NCBI RefSeq assembly: GCF_009730335.1
Contig: NZ_CP046315.1
Coordinates: 992,001 to 1,056,000, forward strand
Reading direction: 5' to 3'
Source of the DNA: Schaalia odontolytica
GTDB lineage: Bacteria > Actinomycetota > Actinomycetes > Actinomycetales > Actinomycetaceae
DNA length: 64,000 bases
The notes under the pieces were generated by a model. It did not search any database and was not told where the DNA came from. It was given only the letters and a program-made list of their open reading frames with translations. Of this stretch, positions 1 through 9,254 are shown one piece after another (the first letter of the stretch is position 1; each line of letters starts with the position of its first letter). The position numbers and the translations under genes were made by a program.

Positions 1-1010
1 CCGCGCTGGATCCCAAGGGCGAGTGGATTCCCGCCGTCCTGCGCGCCGCCGATATGCGCCTCGAAGAGGTGCGCCGCGCCGTGCCCGACGCGGGCGGCCT
101 TGTCATCGCCTCCAACCAGGAGCACGCACGCGCCTACGCCCGCCACCTGCGCCTGATCACCGGCAAGGCCCCCACGGTCGTCCTGTCCGACGACGCGGAT
201 GCCTCCGACCGCATCTCCGAGTTCGCCGACTCCACCGACAAGTGGATGGTCGCCGTGCGCATGGTGTCCGAGGGCGTCGACGTGCCCCGCCTCGCGGTCG
301 GCGTCTACGCGACCAACGCCTCCACGCCGCTGTTCTTCGCTCAGGCCATCGGCCGCTACGTACGAGCCCGTCGTCGCGGCGAGACGGCCACCGTCTTCAT
401 CCCTTCCGTTGTACCCCTGCTGACGCTCGCCGGCGGCATGGAGGTCGAGCGCGACCATGCGCTGGATCGCCCCAAGCGCGACGAGGCCAGCGAAGACGAC
501 ATGTGGAATCCTGAGGATGCGCTTGTCGCGGCCGCGAACCGCGAGGAGAGAGCTTCCTCCGACCTGCTCTCCCAGTTCGAGGTCCTGGGCGCGGACGCCG
601 AGTTCGACGGGGTCCTCTTCGACGGTGCCGCATGGGGCGCCGGCGCCGAAGTAGGCTCCGAGGAAGAGCAGGAATACCTGGGTATTCCGGGCCTGCTGGA
701 CGCCGACCAGGTGACGACCCTGCTGCGCGCTCGCCAGGCCGACCAGGTTGCCGCGCAGAAGAAGACCCGCGCCGCGCAGAAGATGCGCGAAGAGAATGCC
801 GGCATCCCCGCCCACAAGCTGCGTGCCGCCAAGCGCAAGGAGCTTCAGCACCTGGTCTCCACGTGGTCGCGCCGCTCCGGCGAGACCCACGCGACCATTC
901 ACTCGCGCCTGCGTTCGCGCTGCGGCGGCCCCGAGGTTGCCCAGGCCACGACCGAGCAGATCGAGGCCCGCATCGCCCTGCTGCGCGAGTGGTTTGTCGG
1001 CCGCCACTGA
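1..1010 (+). CDS. DEAD/DEAH-box (SF2) helicase, C-terminal part, truncated by window edge
   Basis: The reading frame is open from base 3 to the stop at 1008-1010, with no start inside, so this is the last 335 residues of a longer protein. It contains the second RecA-like domain of a superfamily II helicase: MVSEGVDVPRL is motif V and QAIGRYVRARR is motif VI with its arginine finger. A mostly helical basic tail of about 170 residues follows. The ATP-binding domain (Walker A, DEAD/DEAH) must lie upstream of the window. The substrate cannot be read from this part. Actinobacteria carry a widespread helicase of this layout, usually annotated only as DEAD/DEAH box helicase. A hairpin terminator lies about 40 bases after the stop. 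Confidence 0.88.
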   Translation, partial: ALDPKGEWIPAVLRAADMRLEEVRRAVPDAGGLVIASNQEHARAYARHLRLITGKAPTVVLSDDADASDRISEFADSTDKWMVAVRMVSEGVDVPRLAVGVYATNASTPLFFAQAIGRYVRARRRGETATVFIPSVVPLLTLAGGMEVERDHALDRPKRDEASEDDMWNPEDALVAAANREERASSDLLSQFEVLGADAEFDGVLFDGAAWGAGAEVGSEEEQEYLGIPGLLDADQVTTLLRARQADQVAAQKKTRAAQKMREENAGIPAHKLRAAKRKELQHLVSTWSRRSGETHATIHSRLRSRCGGPEVAQATTEQIEARIALLREWFVGRH

Positions 1011-1051
1011 CGCGCACTCCCGCAGCACTGTCCGCGCCCTGATGCATAACG

Positions 1052-1094
1052 AGCCCCGTCCTCATCCCTCCGAGAGAAGGACGAGGCCGGGGCT
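1052..1094. terminator. Hairpin terminator of the GAGGCCGGGG family
   Basis: The arms at 1052-1067 and 1079-1094 pair at 14 of 16 positions. The hairpin sits between the convergent helicase and pncB genes, so it probably stops both. There is no T-tract. The right arm carries the core ACGAGGCCGGGGC that recurs throughout the window. Confidence 0.7.
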
Positions 1095-1115
1095 TCGTTC
1101 AGTGAGAGGTGGGGG

Positions 1116-2459
1116 TCAGTCGACCTGCTCGTAGCGCGTGGGGATTGCGACCTCGCCCTCGGACAGGCGCCACGCCTGGTAGGGCAGCTCGTTGCGGGCG
1201 CGCAGGTGGTGCTCCTGGGCGCGGGACAGTGCCTCGGGGCCCCAGGCTTCGGTGTCGATCTGACCGCCGCGGACCAGCTGGACCTGCAGCGGGCGGGCGC
1301 CCCGCTCGGCCAGTAGAGCCTGGCCCTCCTCGAAGGACATGCCAACGAGCAGGAGTTCCTCGGTTGCGTAGCCGTCCTCGCCCATGACGCGGCCGGCAAC
1401 CTTGCGTCCGCCGACCGTGGACTTCGACTCGGCCTTCTTGGCCACGGAAACGATCTGGCCGTTGCTATCCTCGCGCTGGACAACCTTGTAGACCAGGGCG
1501 GCCGTCGGGACGCCCGAGCCCGTCACGAGCTTGGTGCCCACGCCGTAGGAGTCCACGGGGGCCGCGCCCAGGGCGGCGATCGCGTACTCGTCCAGGTCGG
1601 AAGTCACCGTGATCTTCGTGGTGGTCGCGCCCATCGCGTCGAGCTGTCCGCGCACCTTGAACGCCTCAGCGACGAGGTCGCCGGAGTCCAGGCGCACCGC
1701 GCCCAGCTCGCCGCCGGCAGCACGCGCTGCCTCGACCGCGTTGATGACGCCCTGCCTGATGTCGTAGGTGTCCACGAGCAGGGTCGTGCCCGTGCCCAGC
1801 TTGGCGACCTGAGAGTCGAAGGCGTCGCGTTCGGTGTCATGCAGGAGCGTGAACGCGTGGGCGGCTGTGCCGATGCAACGGATGCCGTAGCGCTTGGCTG
1901 CCTCGAGGTCGGAGGTGCCCTGGAAGCCGCCGATGATGGCGGCGCGGGCGGCGGAGACCGCGGCGCGCTCGTGGGCACGGCGAGCACCCATGTCCATGCA
2001 GGGACGTCCGTGTGCGGCGATTGTCATACGCGAGGCGGCGGAAGCCACCGCGCAATCGTGGTTGAGGATCGACAGGAGCAGCGTCTCCAGGAGCGTGCAG
2101 TCCGCGAACGTGCCCTCAACGGTCAGCAGGGGAGAGCCGGGGAAGTAGCACTCGCCCTCGGCGTAGCCCCAGATGTCGCCCGTGAAACGCCACGAAGCCA
2201 GGAACTGTGCCGCCTCCTTGGAGATGATCCCCTGGTCGTGTAACCAATCGATCTGCTCAGCGTCGAACTCGAAGCGTTCCAGGGCCTCGAGAATGCGGCC
2301 GGTGCCGGCGACAACGCCGAAGCGTCGTGTGGCGGGCAGGCGGCGCCCAAACAGCTCAAACGTGCAGCGACGATGCGCGGTGCCATCCTTCAGGGCGGCG
2401 TCGAGCATCGTGAGCTCGTACATATCGGTCAGCAATGAGGTAGATGTCGATGCAGGCAT
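1116..2459 (-). CDS. pncB: Nicotinate phosphoribosyltransferase
   Basis: The protein has 447 residues, the normal length for the family. It converts nicotinate and PRPP to nicotinate mononucleotide, the salvage entry to NAD. The family signatures are present: LLTDMYELTML at residues 10-20, GGFQGTSDLEA near 177-187, AHAFTLLHD with the histidine (H201) that is phosphorylated in the family, and RLDSGDL near 258 for phosphoribosyl binding. The gene is monocistronic and is transcribed away from clpS; the 81-base gap at 2460-2540 must hold both promoters. No frameshift or missing catalytic residue is seen. Confidence 0.95.
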   Translation of the reverse strand: MPASTSTSLLTDMYELTMLDAALKDGTAHRRCTFELFGRRLPATRRFGVVAGTGRILEALERFEFDAEQIDWLHDQGIISKEAAQFLASWRFTGDIWGYAEGECYFPGSPLLTVEGTFADCTLLETLLLSILNHDCAVASAASRMTIAAHGRPCMDMGARRAHERAAVSAARAAIIGGFQGTSDLEAAKRYGIRCIGTAAHAFTLLHDTERDAFDSQVAKLGTGTTLLVDTYDIRQGVINAVEAARAAGGELGAVRLDSGDLVAEAFKVRGQLDAMGATTTKITVTSDLDEYAIAALGAAPVDSYGVGTKLVTGSGVPTAALVYKVVQREDSNGQIVSVAKKAESKSTVGGRKVAGRVMGEDGYATEELLLVGMSFEEGQALLAERGARPLQVQLVRGGQIDTEAWGPEALSRAQEHHLRARNELPYQAWRLSEGEVAIPTRYEQVD

Positions 2460-2540
2460 ACTGTGAGCCTACCCTGAGAAGCGTGTCACCGGGGTGCGAA
2501 TTTCCTTCCCTGATACCCAAATACGTCTTAGTGTTGACGT

Positions 2541-2828
2541 ATGACAACGATGTTCCAACCCGCGTCCCGCACGCACGAGGCACCCACCGCGGTGCCGCGT
2601 TGGCGTGCCGTCGTGTGGGACGATCCTGTCAACCTCATGAGCTATGTGAGCGCTGTGTTTCGCCAGTATTTCGGCTATTCCAACGCCCGCGCTGAGGAAC
2701 TCATGATGGCCGTTCATACGCGCGGGCGCGCCACCGTTTCCACGGGCGTGCGCGAACGCATCGAGGCGGACGTCATGGCTATGCACTCCTACGGTCTGCG
2801 CGCCACCATCGAAGAGGACCGGGACTGA
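2541..2828 (+). CDS. clpS: ATP-dependent Clp protease adaptor ClpS
   Basis: The 95-residue protein carries the ClpS core: WRAVVWDDPVNLMSYV near the N-terminus, which is the strand and loop that bind N-degron substrates, followed by the helix with AEELMMAVHTRGRA that docks on ClpA/ClpC. ClpS delivers N-end-rule substrates to the Clp protease in the cytoplasm. A second in-frame ATG lies at 2550, so the first three residues are uncertain. The order clpS, DUF2017, murI is the usual actinobacterial arrangement and implies one operon; the stop is only four bases before the next start. Confidence 0.93.
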   Translation: MTTMFQPASRTHEAPTAVPRWRAVVWDDPVNLMSYVSAVFRQYFGYSNARAEELMMAVHTRGRATVSTGVRERIEADVMAMHSYGLRATIEEDRD

Positions 2829-2832
2829 GGAT

Positions 2833-3405
2833 ATGGAAGGGTTCGCTCTTCGAGACGGTGTCTATGCCTCGTCGATGAGCGACGGCGAGGCGCTCCTCCT
2901 GCGCCAGTTGGCCACGGAGGTTCTCGTTGTCTTGGATGATCCCGGTGAGTACGCCGCGACCTCGTCCATGGTGAATGCCGCCACCGAGACCGAGCAGCGC
3001 CGAGACGAACCCCGCGAACGCACTCTGCGTATGCTGCTGCCCTCGATGAGCGAGGATGACGAAGATGCTGGCCGCCTGCGCGCCCTCACCGAGGATTCTC
3101 TGCGCACCGATAAGTCCGTCCGTCTGCGTGCCATCGTCGGCGATCTTGACCACATCGTTCACGGTGAGAGCGACACCCTGAGGATCCAGCCCGAGGCCGT
3201 GTGGTCCTGGCTGGGTGCGCTCAATGACATTAGGCTCGGCTTAGCCGGTGAGCTGGACCTATCGGATTCACACGACGCTCGGCGCATCGAAGAATTGGCG
3301 CTCAGTGAGCCGACGGGGGAGCGCTCGCAAACCGTCGCAGCCATCTATATGCTCATCACATGGTGGCAGGACTCACTCCTAGAAGCCGTCAATAATTCCC
3401 AGTAA
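2833..3405 (+). CDS. DUF2017 family protein
   Basis: This 190-residue protein has no assigned function. It matches the DUF2017 family by its position directly after clpS and by its features: a helical protein with an early MSDGEALLLRQLATEVL segment and a C-terminal WQDSLLEAVN helix. No membrane segment or signal peptide is seen. Actinobacterial genomes keep this gene between clpS and murI or a metallohydrolase gene, so a link to Clp proteolysis is plausible but unproven. It is probably co-transcribed with clpS (4-base gap) and murI (16-base gap). Confidence 0.85.
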   Translation: MEGFALRDGVYASSMSDGEALLLRQLATEVLVVLDDPGEYAATSSMVNAATETEQRRDEPRERTLRMLLPSMSEDDEDAGRLRALTEDSLRTDKSVRLRAIVGDLDHIVHGESDTLRIQPEAVWSWLGALNDIRLGLAGELDLSDSHDARRIEELALSEPTGERSQTVAAIYMLITWWQDSLLEAVNNSQ

Positions 3406-3421
3406 CGCATAAGGTCGATAC

Positions 3422-4252
3422 ATGAACAACGCCCCGATCGGAATTTTCGACTCGGGCCTAGGTGGGCTGACGGTGGCTCGCGCAGTCATCGACAAGCTGC
3501 CCGACGAAGAGATCATCTACCTGGGCGACACCGAGCACACGCCTTACGGCCCGCGCGCGATCGCGCAGGTCCGCTCGCTGACGCTCTCCGCCCTCGACGA
3601 GCTGGCATCGCGCGGAGTGAAGGCGCTCGTCATCGCCTGCAACACGGCGACGGCCGCCGCGCTTGCGGATGCTCGGGAACGCTACTGGATCGATGCCGGG
3701 ATCCCCGTCGTCGAGGTCATTACCCCGGCGGCACGCCAGAGCGTTATCGCCACGCGTAACCACCACGTGGGCGTCATCGGTACGAAGGCCACTATCCAGT
3801 CCGAGGCGTACCTGCGCGCGCTCGCAGCCGTCCCCGGGCTGACGGTCAGCCAGCAGGCCTGCCCCGCTTTCGTTGACTTCGTCGAGGCCGGGGTGACCAC
3901 GGGCGAGGAGATCGAGGCCGTGGCGCGCGAGTATCTGACGCCGCTGAAGGAAGCGGGTGTGGACACGCTCATCCTGGGGTGTACGCACTACCCGCTGCTC
4001 ACCGGTGTTATCGGCCGCATTATGGGCGAGCGAGTCACGCTCGTGACCTCCTCGGAGGCGACCGCGAACGTTACCTATAACGAGCTCGTGGACCGCGGGC
4101 TCCTTCACGACCCGTGGCCCGCGGGTGATGGGCCGCAGCACCAGTTCCTGGCCACGGGCGCTTCCGACTTGTTCCCGCGCCTGGCTCGCCGTTTCCTTGG
4201 CCCCGAGGTGGGCTCCGTTGCCCGCGTGAACACCGGCGGTGGTATCGCGTGA
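3422..4252 (+). CDS. murI: Glutamate racemase
   Basis: The enzyme interconverts L- and D-glutamate and supplies D-glutamate for peptidoglycan. The 276-residue protein begins with the substrate-binding FDSGLGG motif (D10, S11). It has both catalytic cysteines, C73 in ACNTAT and C187 in GCTHYPLL, the two bases of the racemisation. PYGPR near 41-45 is also typical. It lies third in the clpS operon and overlaps the next gene: the last bases GTGA are both the GTG start of the metallohydrolase and the murI TGA stop. Confidence 0.96.
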   Translation: MNNAPIGIFDSGLGGLTVARAVIDKLPDEEIIYLGDTEHTPYGPRAIAQVRSLTLSALDELASRGVKALVIACNTATAAALADARERYWIDAGIPVVEVITPAARQSVIATRNHHVGVIGTKATIQSEAYLRALAAVPGLTVSQQACPAFVDFVEAGVTTGEEIEAVAREYLTPLKEAGVDTLILGCTHYPLLTGVIGRIMGERVTLVTSSEATANVTYNELVDRGLLHDPWPAGDGPQHQFLATGASDLFPRLARRFLGPEVGSVARVNTGGGIA

Positions 4253-5046
4253 AGTTGACTGTCATCGGCGCTACCGGTTCGATGTCTGGCCCGGAGTCAC
4301 CGGCCTCGTCCTACCTTGTTCAGGCCCGAGGCCTGGACCCTCGATCGGGGGAGGAGCGGACCTTCTCGCTCGCGTGCGACTTGGGTCCCGGTTCCTTCGG
4401 CGCGCTGTGGGCGCACGTGTTCCCATGTGAGCTCGACGCCTTGGCGCTGTCCCATTGTCACGCCGACCACATGGGCGACATCATCTCCCTGCAGGTCTAC
4501 CGCAAGTGGGGCCCGGGGGCGGCCGCATCTGCGCTGCCCCTGTACGGTCCCGCTGAGACGATGCGTCGCGTACGCCAGATCGAAGACGCCCCGGACGGCG
4601 AGGCATACGAGGCTGAATTCGTCTTCACCCACATGCAGCTGGGCGAGGCCTACCAGGTTGGTCCCATGACGATTCGCCCCTACCGCGCTCTGCATCCGGT
4701 TGAGGCATTTGGCCTGCGCATCGAGGGGCCCTCCGAGGATGATCCTGAGCGCCTGGTGTCGCTGTTCTACACGGGGGACACCGACCTGTGCGACACGATC
4801 ATCGAGGGGGCGCGCGGCGTTGACGTTCTCCTCAGCGAGGTCGGCTTCACGAGCGACGTGACCGAGCCCGACATGCACATGGACGGCGTGCGTGCGGGTG
4901 AGGTCGCCACGCGAGCCGGAGTGGGCCGCATGATCGCGACCCACATCCAGCCGTGGACGCCCCGCGATCGGGTGGCCTCCGAAGTGCGACAGACCTGGTC
5001 GGGTCCCCTCGACTTCGCGACCTCCGGGATGCAGGTCAGCCTCTGA
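4249..5046 (+). CDS. MBL-fold metal-dependent hydrolase
   Basis: This 265-residue protein starts at GTG and overlaps murI by four bases, so the two are translationally coupled. It has the metallo-beta-lactamase HxHxDH motif, here H69-C-H71-A-D73-H74, and later metal ligands consistent with FYTGDTD and ATHIQPW. This layout is of the RNase Z/phosphodiesterase-like branch rather than of beta-lactamases. In mycobacteria and other actinobacteria the same gene follows murI and is annotated as a cyclic nucleotide phosphodiesterase-like hydrolase. The substrate cannot be told from the sequence. Confidence 0.88.
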   Translation: MKLTVIGATGSMSGPESPASSYLVQARGLDPRSGEERTFSLACDLGPGSFGALWAHVFPCELDALALSHCHADHMGDIISLQVYRKWGPGAAASALPLYGPAETMRRVRQIEDAPDGEAYEAEFVFTHMQLGEAYQVGPMTIRPYRALHPVEAFGLRIEGPSEDDPERLVSLFYTGDTDLCDTIIEGARGVDVLLSEVGFTSDVTEPDMHMDGVRAGEVATRAGVGRMIATHIQPWTPRDRVASEVRQTWSGPLDFATSGMQVSL

Positions 5047-5052
5047 GCCGAC

Positions 5053-5080
5053 CCTCGCACCACCGATGGGTGAGGCGAGG
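5053..5080. terminator. Short imperfect hairpin between convergent genes
   Basis: CCTCGC at 5053-5058 pairs with GCGAGG at 5075-5080, with partial pairing of the intervening CACC and GGTG bases. It sits seven bases after the metallohydrolase stop, opposite the 3' end of the LysR gene. It is weak compared with the other hairpins here. Confidence 0.4.
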
Positions 5081-5091
5081 TGGTTCCTCGG

Positions 5092-6009
5092 TCAGTCGCC
5101 GGATGTCGAGTATGAGGCGTTGTGACGCTTCCACTCCGCCAAGTATGTGGCCACGCGCGCGGGGCCTGACGCCTCGGACCAACCGTGGTTCTTGTGGCGC
5201 AGCAGGATCTTGCGAGTGCCCAGCGACGGTAGCGGGGTGATGCGCATGCCCTCCGTGTGGGCCCCGGCCAGCGCCATGGCCGGCAGGATCGTCGAGCCCG
5301 TGCGGGCGCGTACGAGGGCGCGGGCGGCCTCGTAAGTCGTGTAGAGGTGAGGCGCCCAGCGTGTGTCCGGAAATGCTTTCGTGATACGGCGCATGACGTG
5401 GTCGCCGCTGCTGCCCGGATTGACGCGCAGCCAGGTGAGGTCCGCAAGGTCTTCGATCGAGCCGATCGGGGGAGCGGAGTCCGGGGTGACGAGCATCCAG
5501 GGTTCGTCGAGGAATGGGACGTCCGTGTACCCGCGAGGGGCGAGGCCCGGGTCCTCGTCTCGTTCGATGACGAGGATGTCGTAGTGGCCGGTGCGCAGCG
5601 CGGCCATGCCCGGGGTCTCTTCTGTTTCCTCGATGCGCAGGTCGACGCCGGGCAGGGCGTCCGCGAGGTCGGGGAGTGCGGGGATGAGGGTGGAGCGACA
5701 AATCGTCAGGAACGCCCCAATGGTGACCGTTCCCGTCACCTGGCCGGTGAGGGGACGTAGCGCCTTGAGGGCTTCCTCGATATCGGCGTTGATGCGCTCG
5801 CCGGCCTCGGCGACGATCGTGCCGGCCGGGGTGAGAATCGCGCCGGACGTGGTGCGCTCGACGAGCTTGAGGCCGACTTCCTCCTCAAGTTTCTGGATCT
5901 GCTGGGACACTGCCGAGGGCGAGACCATGAGGATGTCGGCGGCGGCAACGATGCCGCCTTCACGCGCGACGGACAGAAGGAAAGGCAGGCGGCGAGGGTC
6001 GATATCCAC
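5092..6009 (-). CDS. LysR-family transcriptional regulator
   Basis: The 305-residue protein has the LysR winged helix-turn-helix at its N-terminus: FLLSVAREGGIVAAADILM, then SPSAVSQQIQKLEEEVG, about residues 10-45. A typical effector-binding domain fills the rest. LysR regulators usually act on a divergent neighbour. Here the divergent gene is a small membrane protein starting at 6096, and the 86-base gap is AT-richer than its surroundings and could hold an operator. The effector is unknown. Confidence 0.9.
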   Translation of the reverse strand: MDIDPRRLPFLLSVAREGGIVAAADILMVSPSAVSQQIQKLEEEVGLKLVERTTSGAILTPAGTIVAEAGERINADIEEALKALRPLTGQVTGTVTIGAFLTICRSTLIPALPDLADALPGVDLRIEETEETPGMAALRTGHYDILVIERDEDPGLAPRGYTDVPFLDEPWMLVTPDSAPPIGSIEDLADLTWLRVNPGSSGDHVMRRITKAFPDTRWAPHLYTTYEAARALVRARTGSTILPAMALAGAHTEGMRITPLPSLGTRKILLRHKNHGWSEASGPARVATYLAEWKRHNASYSTSGD

Positions 6010-6095
6010 GCGAACTCCTTCGTTAAGTGAAACTGTAAGATAACTATAGAACCATTCAATTGTGCTTGACTAGCGGAAGGTGCATCATATGAGTC

Positions 6096-6428
6096 ATGAC
6101 GATCTTTTCTCTCGCAATCACGATCCTCGGCTGGGTGGGCGCCGCCGCCTCCATCGCCGCCTACTACCTCGTCTCCTCCAAGCGCTTCGCTCCTGACTCC
6201 CTGCGCTACCACTCGCTGAACGTCTCCAGCTGCATCCTGCTGGCGATCGCCTGCGCCTCGACCGGCGCGTGGCCGTCCTTCCTGACGAACGCCATCTTTA
6301 TCGGCGTCGGATGTACCATGATCTGGCGCGTGCGCGACCGCCTCGCGCGCCGCATCATGCAGGTCGTCCGCTTCTTCGACGTGCGCCGCTACCTGCCGCG
6401 TCGTGCGCGCCTGGCGCGCGCTCGCTGA
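6096..6428 (+). CDS. CBU_0592-like small integral membrane protein
   Basis: The 110-residue protein has three hydrophobic segments (about residues 4-24, 43-58 and 62-77) and a basic cytoplasmic tail rich in arginine. The pattern GWVGAAASIAAYYLVSS followed by SLRYHSLNV and GAWPSFLTNAIF matches the CBU_0592 family of small membrane proteins, whose function is unknown. It is divergent from the LysR gene and may be its target. A perfect hairpin follows 19 bases after the stop. Confidence 0.75.
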   Translation: MTIFSLAITILGWVGAAASIAAYYLVSSKRFAPDSLRYHSLNVSSCILLAIACASTGAWPSFLTNAIFIGVGCTMIWRVRDRLARRIMQVVRFFDVRRYLPRRARLARAR

Positions 6429-6447
6429 CTCTTCGCTGAATTGGGGT

Positions 6448-6482
6448 GGTGAGGGGGCAGGCCGTGGGCCTGCCCCCTCACC
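6448..6482 (+). terminator. Perfect 16-bp hairpin terminator
   Basis: The arms at 6448-6463 and 6467-6482 are perfectly complementary with a three-base GTG loop. There is no T-run. It follows the small membrane protein gene. Confidence 0.8.
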
Positions 6483-6679
6483 GTATCCACCTGCTGATTA
6501 CTTAAGAGAAGTAACCCTCTTTGGTCAAGAAGTTTCCAAGCTGTACCAAGGAAAAGTCCGTAAGATGCTCTTCATAGAAAAATAAGAAAACATCGATGGA
6601 AAAAACGGGCTTTGAGGCGCACTATGTCAGTATGACGCGGTGACAGATCCATCGCACTGTACTCAAAGAGGAGCACACA

Positions 6680-6802
6680 ATGTCTCGTTTCGTCGCATCA
6701 CTCCTTCGTCGCCTCACCCATCACCGCAGGTGGCGCCAACAGCGCAACCCCCTGCAGTTCTCGATGGACCGCCCCATCTTCGGTAACCTCGTCGCCCGTT
6801 GA
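6680..6802 (+). CDS. Candidate 40-aa arginine-rich small protein
   Basis: An ATG at 6680 is preceded by a good ribosome-binding site, AAAGAGGAG, spaced seven bases away. It opens a 40-codon frame ending at TGA 6800-6802. The peptide starts MSRFVASLLRRLTHHRR and ends FGNLVAR. It has a short hydrophobic N-terminus, about eight arginines, and no recognised domain. The frame lies in an otherwise empty 400-base gap and is followed at once by a strong hairpin at 6822-6865, so it has the outline of a complete small gene. It could be a small membrane-associated peptide or a leader. Short length leaves real doubt that it is translated. Confidence 0.5.
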   Translation: MSRFVASLLRRLTHHRRWRQQRNPLQFSMDRPIFGNLVAR

Positions 6803-6821
6803 TGGCGCGCCTGCGGGCGCA

Positions 6822-6865
6822 ACACAAATCTGCCGGACACCCTCGGGTGCCCGGCACATTTGTGT
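6822..6865. terminator. Long hairpin terminator between small ORF and rdgB
   Basis: The arms at 6822-6842 and 6845-6865 pair at about 19 of 21 positions. The hairpin is placed to stop both the small frame on the plus strand and rdgB on the minus strand. Confidence 0.8.
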
Positions 6866-6877
6866 CTGCGGTGCTTC

Positions 6878-7492
6878 TCAGCCGCGCAGGTACTCCACGA
6901 TGTGGGGCATGAGGGCTCGGAAGGCGATGCCGCGGTGGCTGATCGCGTTCTTTTGATCCGCACTCATCTGAGCGGTCGTAACCTCGAAGCCCTCGGGGAC
7001 GAAGATCGGGTCGTAGCCGAACCCGCCCTCGCCGCAAGGGGAACGCGTCAGGGTGCCGCGCACCTCGCCGCGCTCGACGAACTCGCGACCGTCCGGGGTG
7101 ACGAGGACAGCGGCCGACACGAATGCCGCTCCGCGATGGGCGTCGGGAACGTCGCAGAGCTGATCGATGAGCAGACGCAGATTCGCCGCATCGTCCCCGT
7201 GGGAGCCGGCCCATCGCGCGGAGAAGATACCGGGCGCCCCGCCCAGAACGTCCACCGTGATACCGGAGTCGTCGGCGATGGCAGCCAGACCGGTGGCGCG
7301 AGCCAGCGCACGGGCCTTGATGAGGGAGTTCTCCTCGAAGGTCACACCGTCCTCGACCGGGGAAGCCACGTCGAAATCGCTCATGCGCGCCACGCAGCCG
7401 GCCTCGAAGCCCTCCCATGCGGGGGCCAGGATGGCTTCGAGCTCGCTGACCTTGTGCGCGTTGGAGGTCGCGAAGACCAGGCGCGCGCTCAC
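6878..7492 (-). CDS. rdgB: RdgB/HAM1 non-canonical purine NTP pyrophosphatase
   Basis: The 204-residue protein hydrolyses dITP, XTP and ITP to the monophosphates and keeps deaminated purines out of DNA and RNA. It begins with the family signature [18 protein letters not shown]. It also has [11 protein letters not shown], the [20 protein letters not shown] active-site stretch, the GFGYDPIF loop and [10 protein letters not shown] near the C-terminus. Its start overlaps the end of rph by four bases (ATGA type), so the two are coupled. The rph-rdgB pair is common across bacteria. Confidence 0.96.
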   Translation of the reverse strand: MSARLVFATSNAHKVSELEAILAPAWEGFEAGCVARMSDFDVASPVEDGVTFEENSLIKARALARATGLAAIADDSGITVDVLGGAPGIFSARWAGSHGDDAANLRLLIDQLCDVPDAHRGAAFVSAAVLVTPDGREFVERGEVRGTLTRSPCGEGGFGYDPIFVPEGFEVTTAQMSADQKNAISHRGIAFRALMPHIVEYLRG

Positions 7493-8256
7493 GGACGCAC
7501 CTCGACGCGCTCCATGAGGGGAGCCTCAAGCGCGAGCTTCTGCGCCTCTGCAAGCCGGGCGTTACCCAGGGTTGCCAGGTCCAGCAGCTCGTTGAGCTCG
7601 TCGCGGTTGAAAGGAGCGTGCTCGGCGGTGCCCTGCACCTCGATGAAGCGACCGTCGCCCGTCTGAACGACGTTCATGTCGGTTTCGGCGCGCACATCCT
7701 CGACGTAGGGCAGGTCCAGCATGGGGGTGCCGTCGATGACGCCCACGGAGATCGCGGAGATCGAGTCGGTGAGGACCTTCGCTGAGGGCTTGAGGATGCC
7801 CTGCTCCTTCGCCCAGCTCACGGCGTCGGCGAGGGCCACGTAAGCGCCCGTGATCGCTGCAGTGCGGGTGCCGCCGTCGGCGCGCAGAACGTCGCAGTCC
7901 AGGACGATGGTGTTCTCGCCGAGTGCGGAGACGTCGACGATGCCGCGCAGGGAGCGGCCAATGAGGCGCGAGATTTCCTGAGTGCGGCCGCCCACCTTGC
8001 CCTTGACGGACTCTCGGGAGGAGCGCTGCTCGGTTGCACGCGGAAGCATCGAGTACTCGCCGGTGACCCAGCCTTCGCCGGAGTCGCGCTTCCAACGCGG
8101 CACGCCTTCGGTGAAAGACGCAACACACAGGACGCGGGTGTTGCCGAACTCGATGAGGATGGAACCCTCACCGGTGCCCGACCAACCGCGGGTAATGGAC
8201 ACGGGACGGAGCTGGGACGGGGTGCGCCCATCGGCGCGCAGGGGAGTATTTGTCAT
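7489..8256 (-). CDS. rph: Ribonuclease PH
   Basis: The 255-residue protein is a phosphorolytic 3'-5' exoribonuclease that trims tRNA 3' ends. Family motifs include [14 protein letters not shown], the phosphate-binding [34 protein letters not shown], and the C-terminal [20 protein letters not shown]. It is first of a two-gene operon with rdgB. The promoter must lie in the 36-base gap to nudC, which is transcribed the other way. Confidence 0.96.
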   Translation of the reverse strand: MTNTPLRADGRTPSQLRPVSITRGWSGTGEGSILIEFGNTRVLCVASFTEGVPRWKRDSGEGWVTGEYSMLPRATEQRSSRESVKGKVGGRTQEISRLIGRSLRGIVDVSALGENTIVLDCDVLRADGGTRTAAITGAYVALADAVSWAKEQGILKPSAKVLTDSISAISVGVIDGTPMLDLPYVEDVRAETDMNVVQTGDGRFIEVQGTAEHAPFNRDELNELLDLATLGNARLAEAQKLALEAPLMERVEVRP

Positions 8257-8292
8257 AGTGCCTAGGGTAGCCCACCGCGTTACCGTGGAGTT

Positions 8293-9228
8293 ATGAGTCT
8301 TGATCTACCTCTCGTCCGCGGTCACGTCGACGCGGCCGTCGCGCTGCGTGAATCCGTGGCTCCCGTCGCCCTGGTGCGCGCCGGTGAGGCCGATGTCATT
8401 CTCGTGGACGGTGCCGGCTTCGTTCTCCTTGACGAGGTTGAGGCATCCCCCTCGGGAGCCCCTGTCCTGCGGCGCCTGAGTGGGGACGAGGCCGTGCGTG
8501 CTGCTGAAGGAGGGACGGCCTCGTTCATCGGTGTCGCGCAGGGACGCTCCGTCGTCGCGATCGAGGTGAGTCGGGACGAGGCCTGGGGACGCTGGGAGCA
8601 TCTGCGCGCGGTCGGGTGGCAGCTTGACGGTGACGACGCGGCCCTCGCGGTGACTGCGCTCGCGCTCGCGGGCTGGCACGCCAACTACCGCTTCTGCCCG
8701 CGCTGTGGGGCTCCGGTGCAGCTGGTGTCCGGCGGATGGGCCGCGCGATGCGAGGCGTGCGATCGGCTTGAATATCCGCGCCAGGACCCGGCGATCATCG
8801 TCCTCGTTGAGGATCACGATGGGCGCGTCCTCCTGGCGCACAACGCCCTGTGGCGGCCCGGCTTCGTGTCGATCATCGCCGGCTACGTCGAGGCCGGGGA
8901 GTCCCCGGACATCACGGTTGCCCGCGAGGTCGCCGAGGAGGTGGGCGTCGACATCGAGACGCCTACCTACGTCGCGACGCAGCCGTGGCCGTTCGGGCGT
9001 TCACAGATGATGGGCTACCGGGCTCGCACCGCTTTACCGCGCCCCACCCCGCAGGCGGATGGTGTGGAGATCGAGTGGGCGCGCTTCTACAGCCGCGACG
9101 AGCTGACCCGCGCGCTGGATAACGGGGAGATCAGCGCACCCGGTCGCGCCTCGATCGCCTACGCGCTGCTGCGGGAGTGGTACGGCGAGGAGCTGCCGAG
9201 CGGCCCGGACGGCGCGGGACGCAACTGA
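8293..9228 (+). CDS. nudC: NADH pyrophosphatase (Nudix), NudC type
   Basis: The 311-residue protein cleaves NAD(H) to NMN(H) and AMP; NudC enzymes also remove NAD caps from RNA. A four-cysteine zinc ribbon starts at C135 (FCPRCGAPV, then CEACDR). The Nudix box GYVEAGE...REVAEEVG spans about residues 197-219, and the NADH-specific signature follows as [11 protein letters not shown]. The next gene uvrD2 starts within 30 bases. The same nudC-uvrD2 neighbourhood occurs in mycobacteria. Confidence 0.95.
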   Translation: MSLDLPLVRGHVDAAVALRESVAPVALVRAGEADVILVDGAGFVLLDEVEASPSGAPVLRRLSGDEAVRAAEGGTASFIGVAQGRSVVAIEVSRDEAWGRWEHLRAVGWQLDGDDAALAVTALALAGWHANYRFCPRCGAPVQLVSGGWAARCEACDRLEYPRQDPAIIVLVEDHDGRVLLAHNALWRPGFVSIIAGYVEAGESPDITVAREVAEEVGVDIETPTYVATQPWPFGRSQMMGYRARTALPRPTPQADGVEIEWARFYSRDELTRALDNGEISAPGRASIAYALLREWYGEELPSGPDGAGRN

Positions 9229-9254
9229 GCATGGGCGATGGAACAATGGGGACC

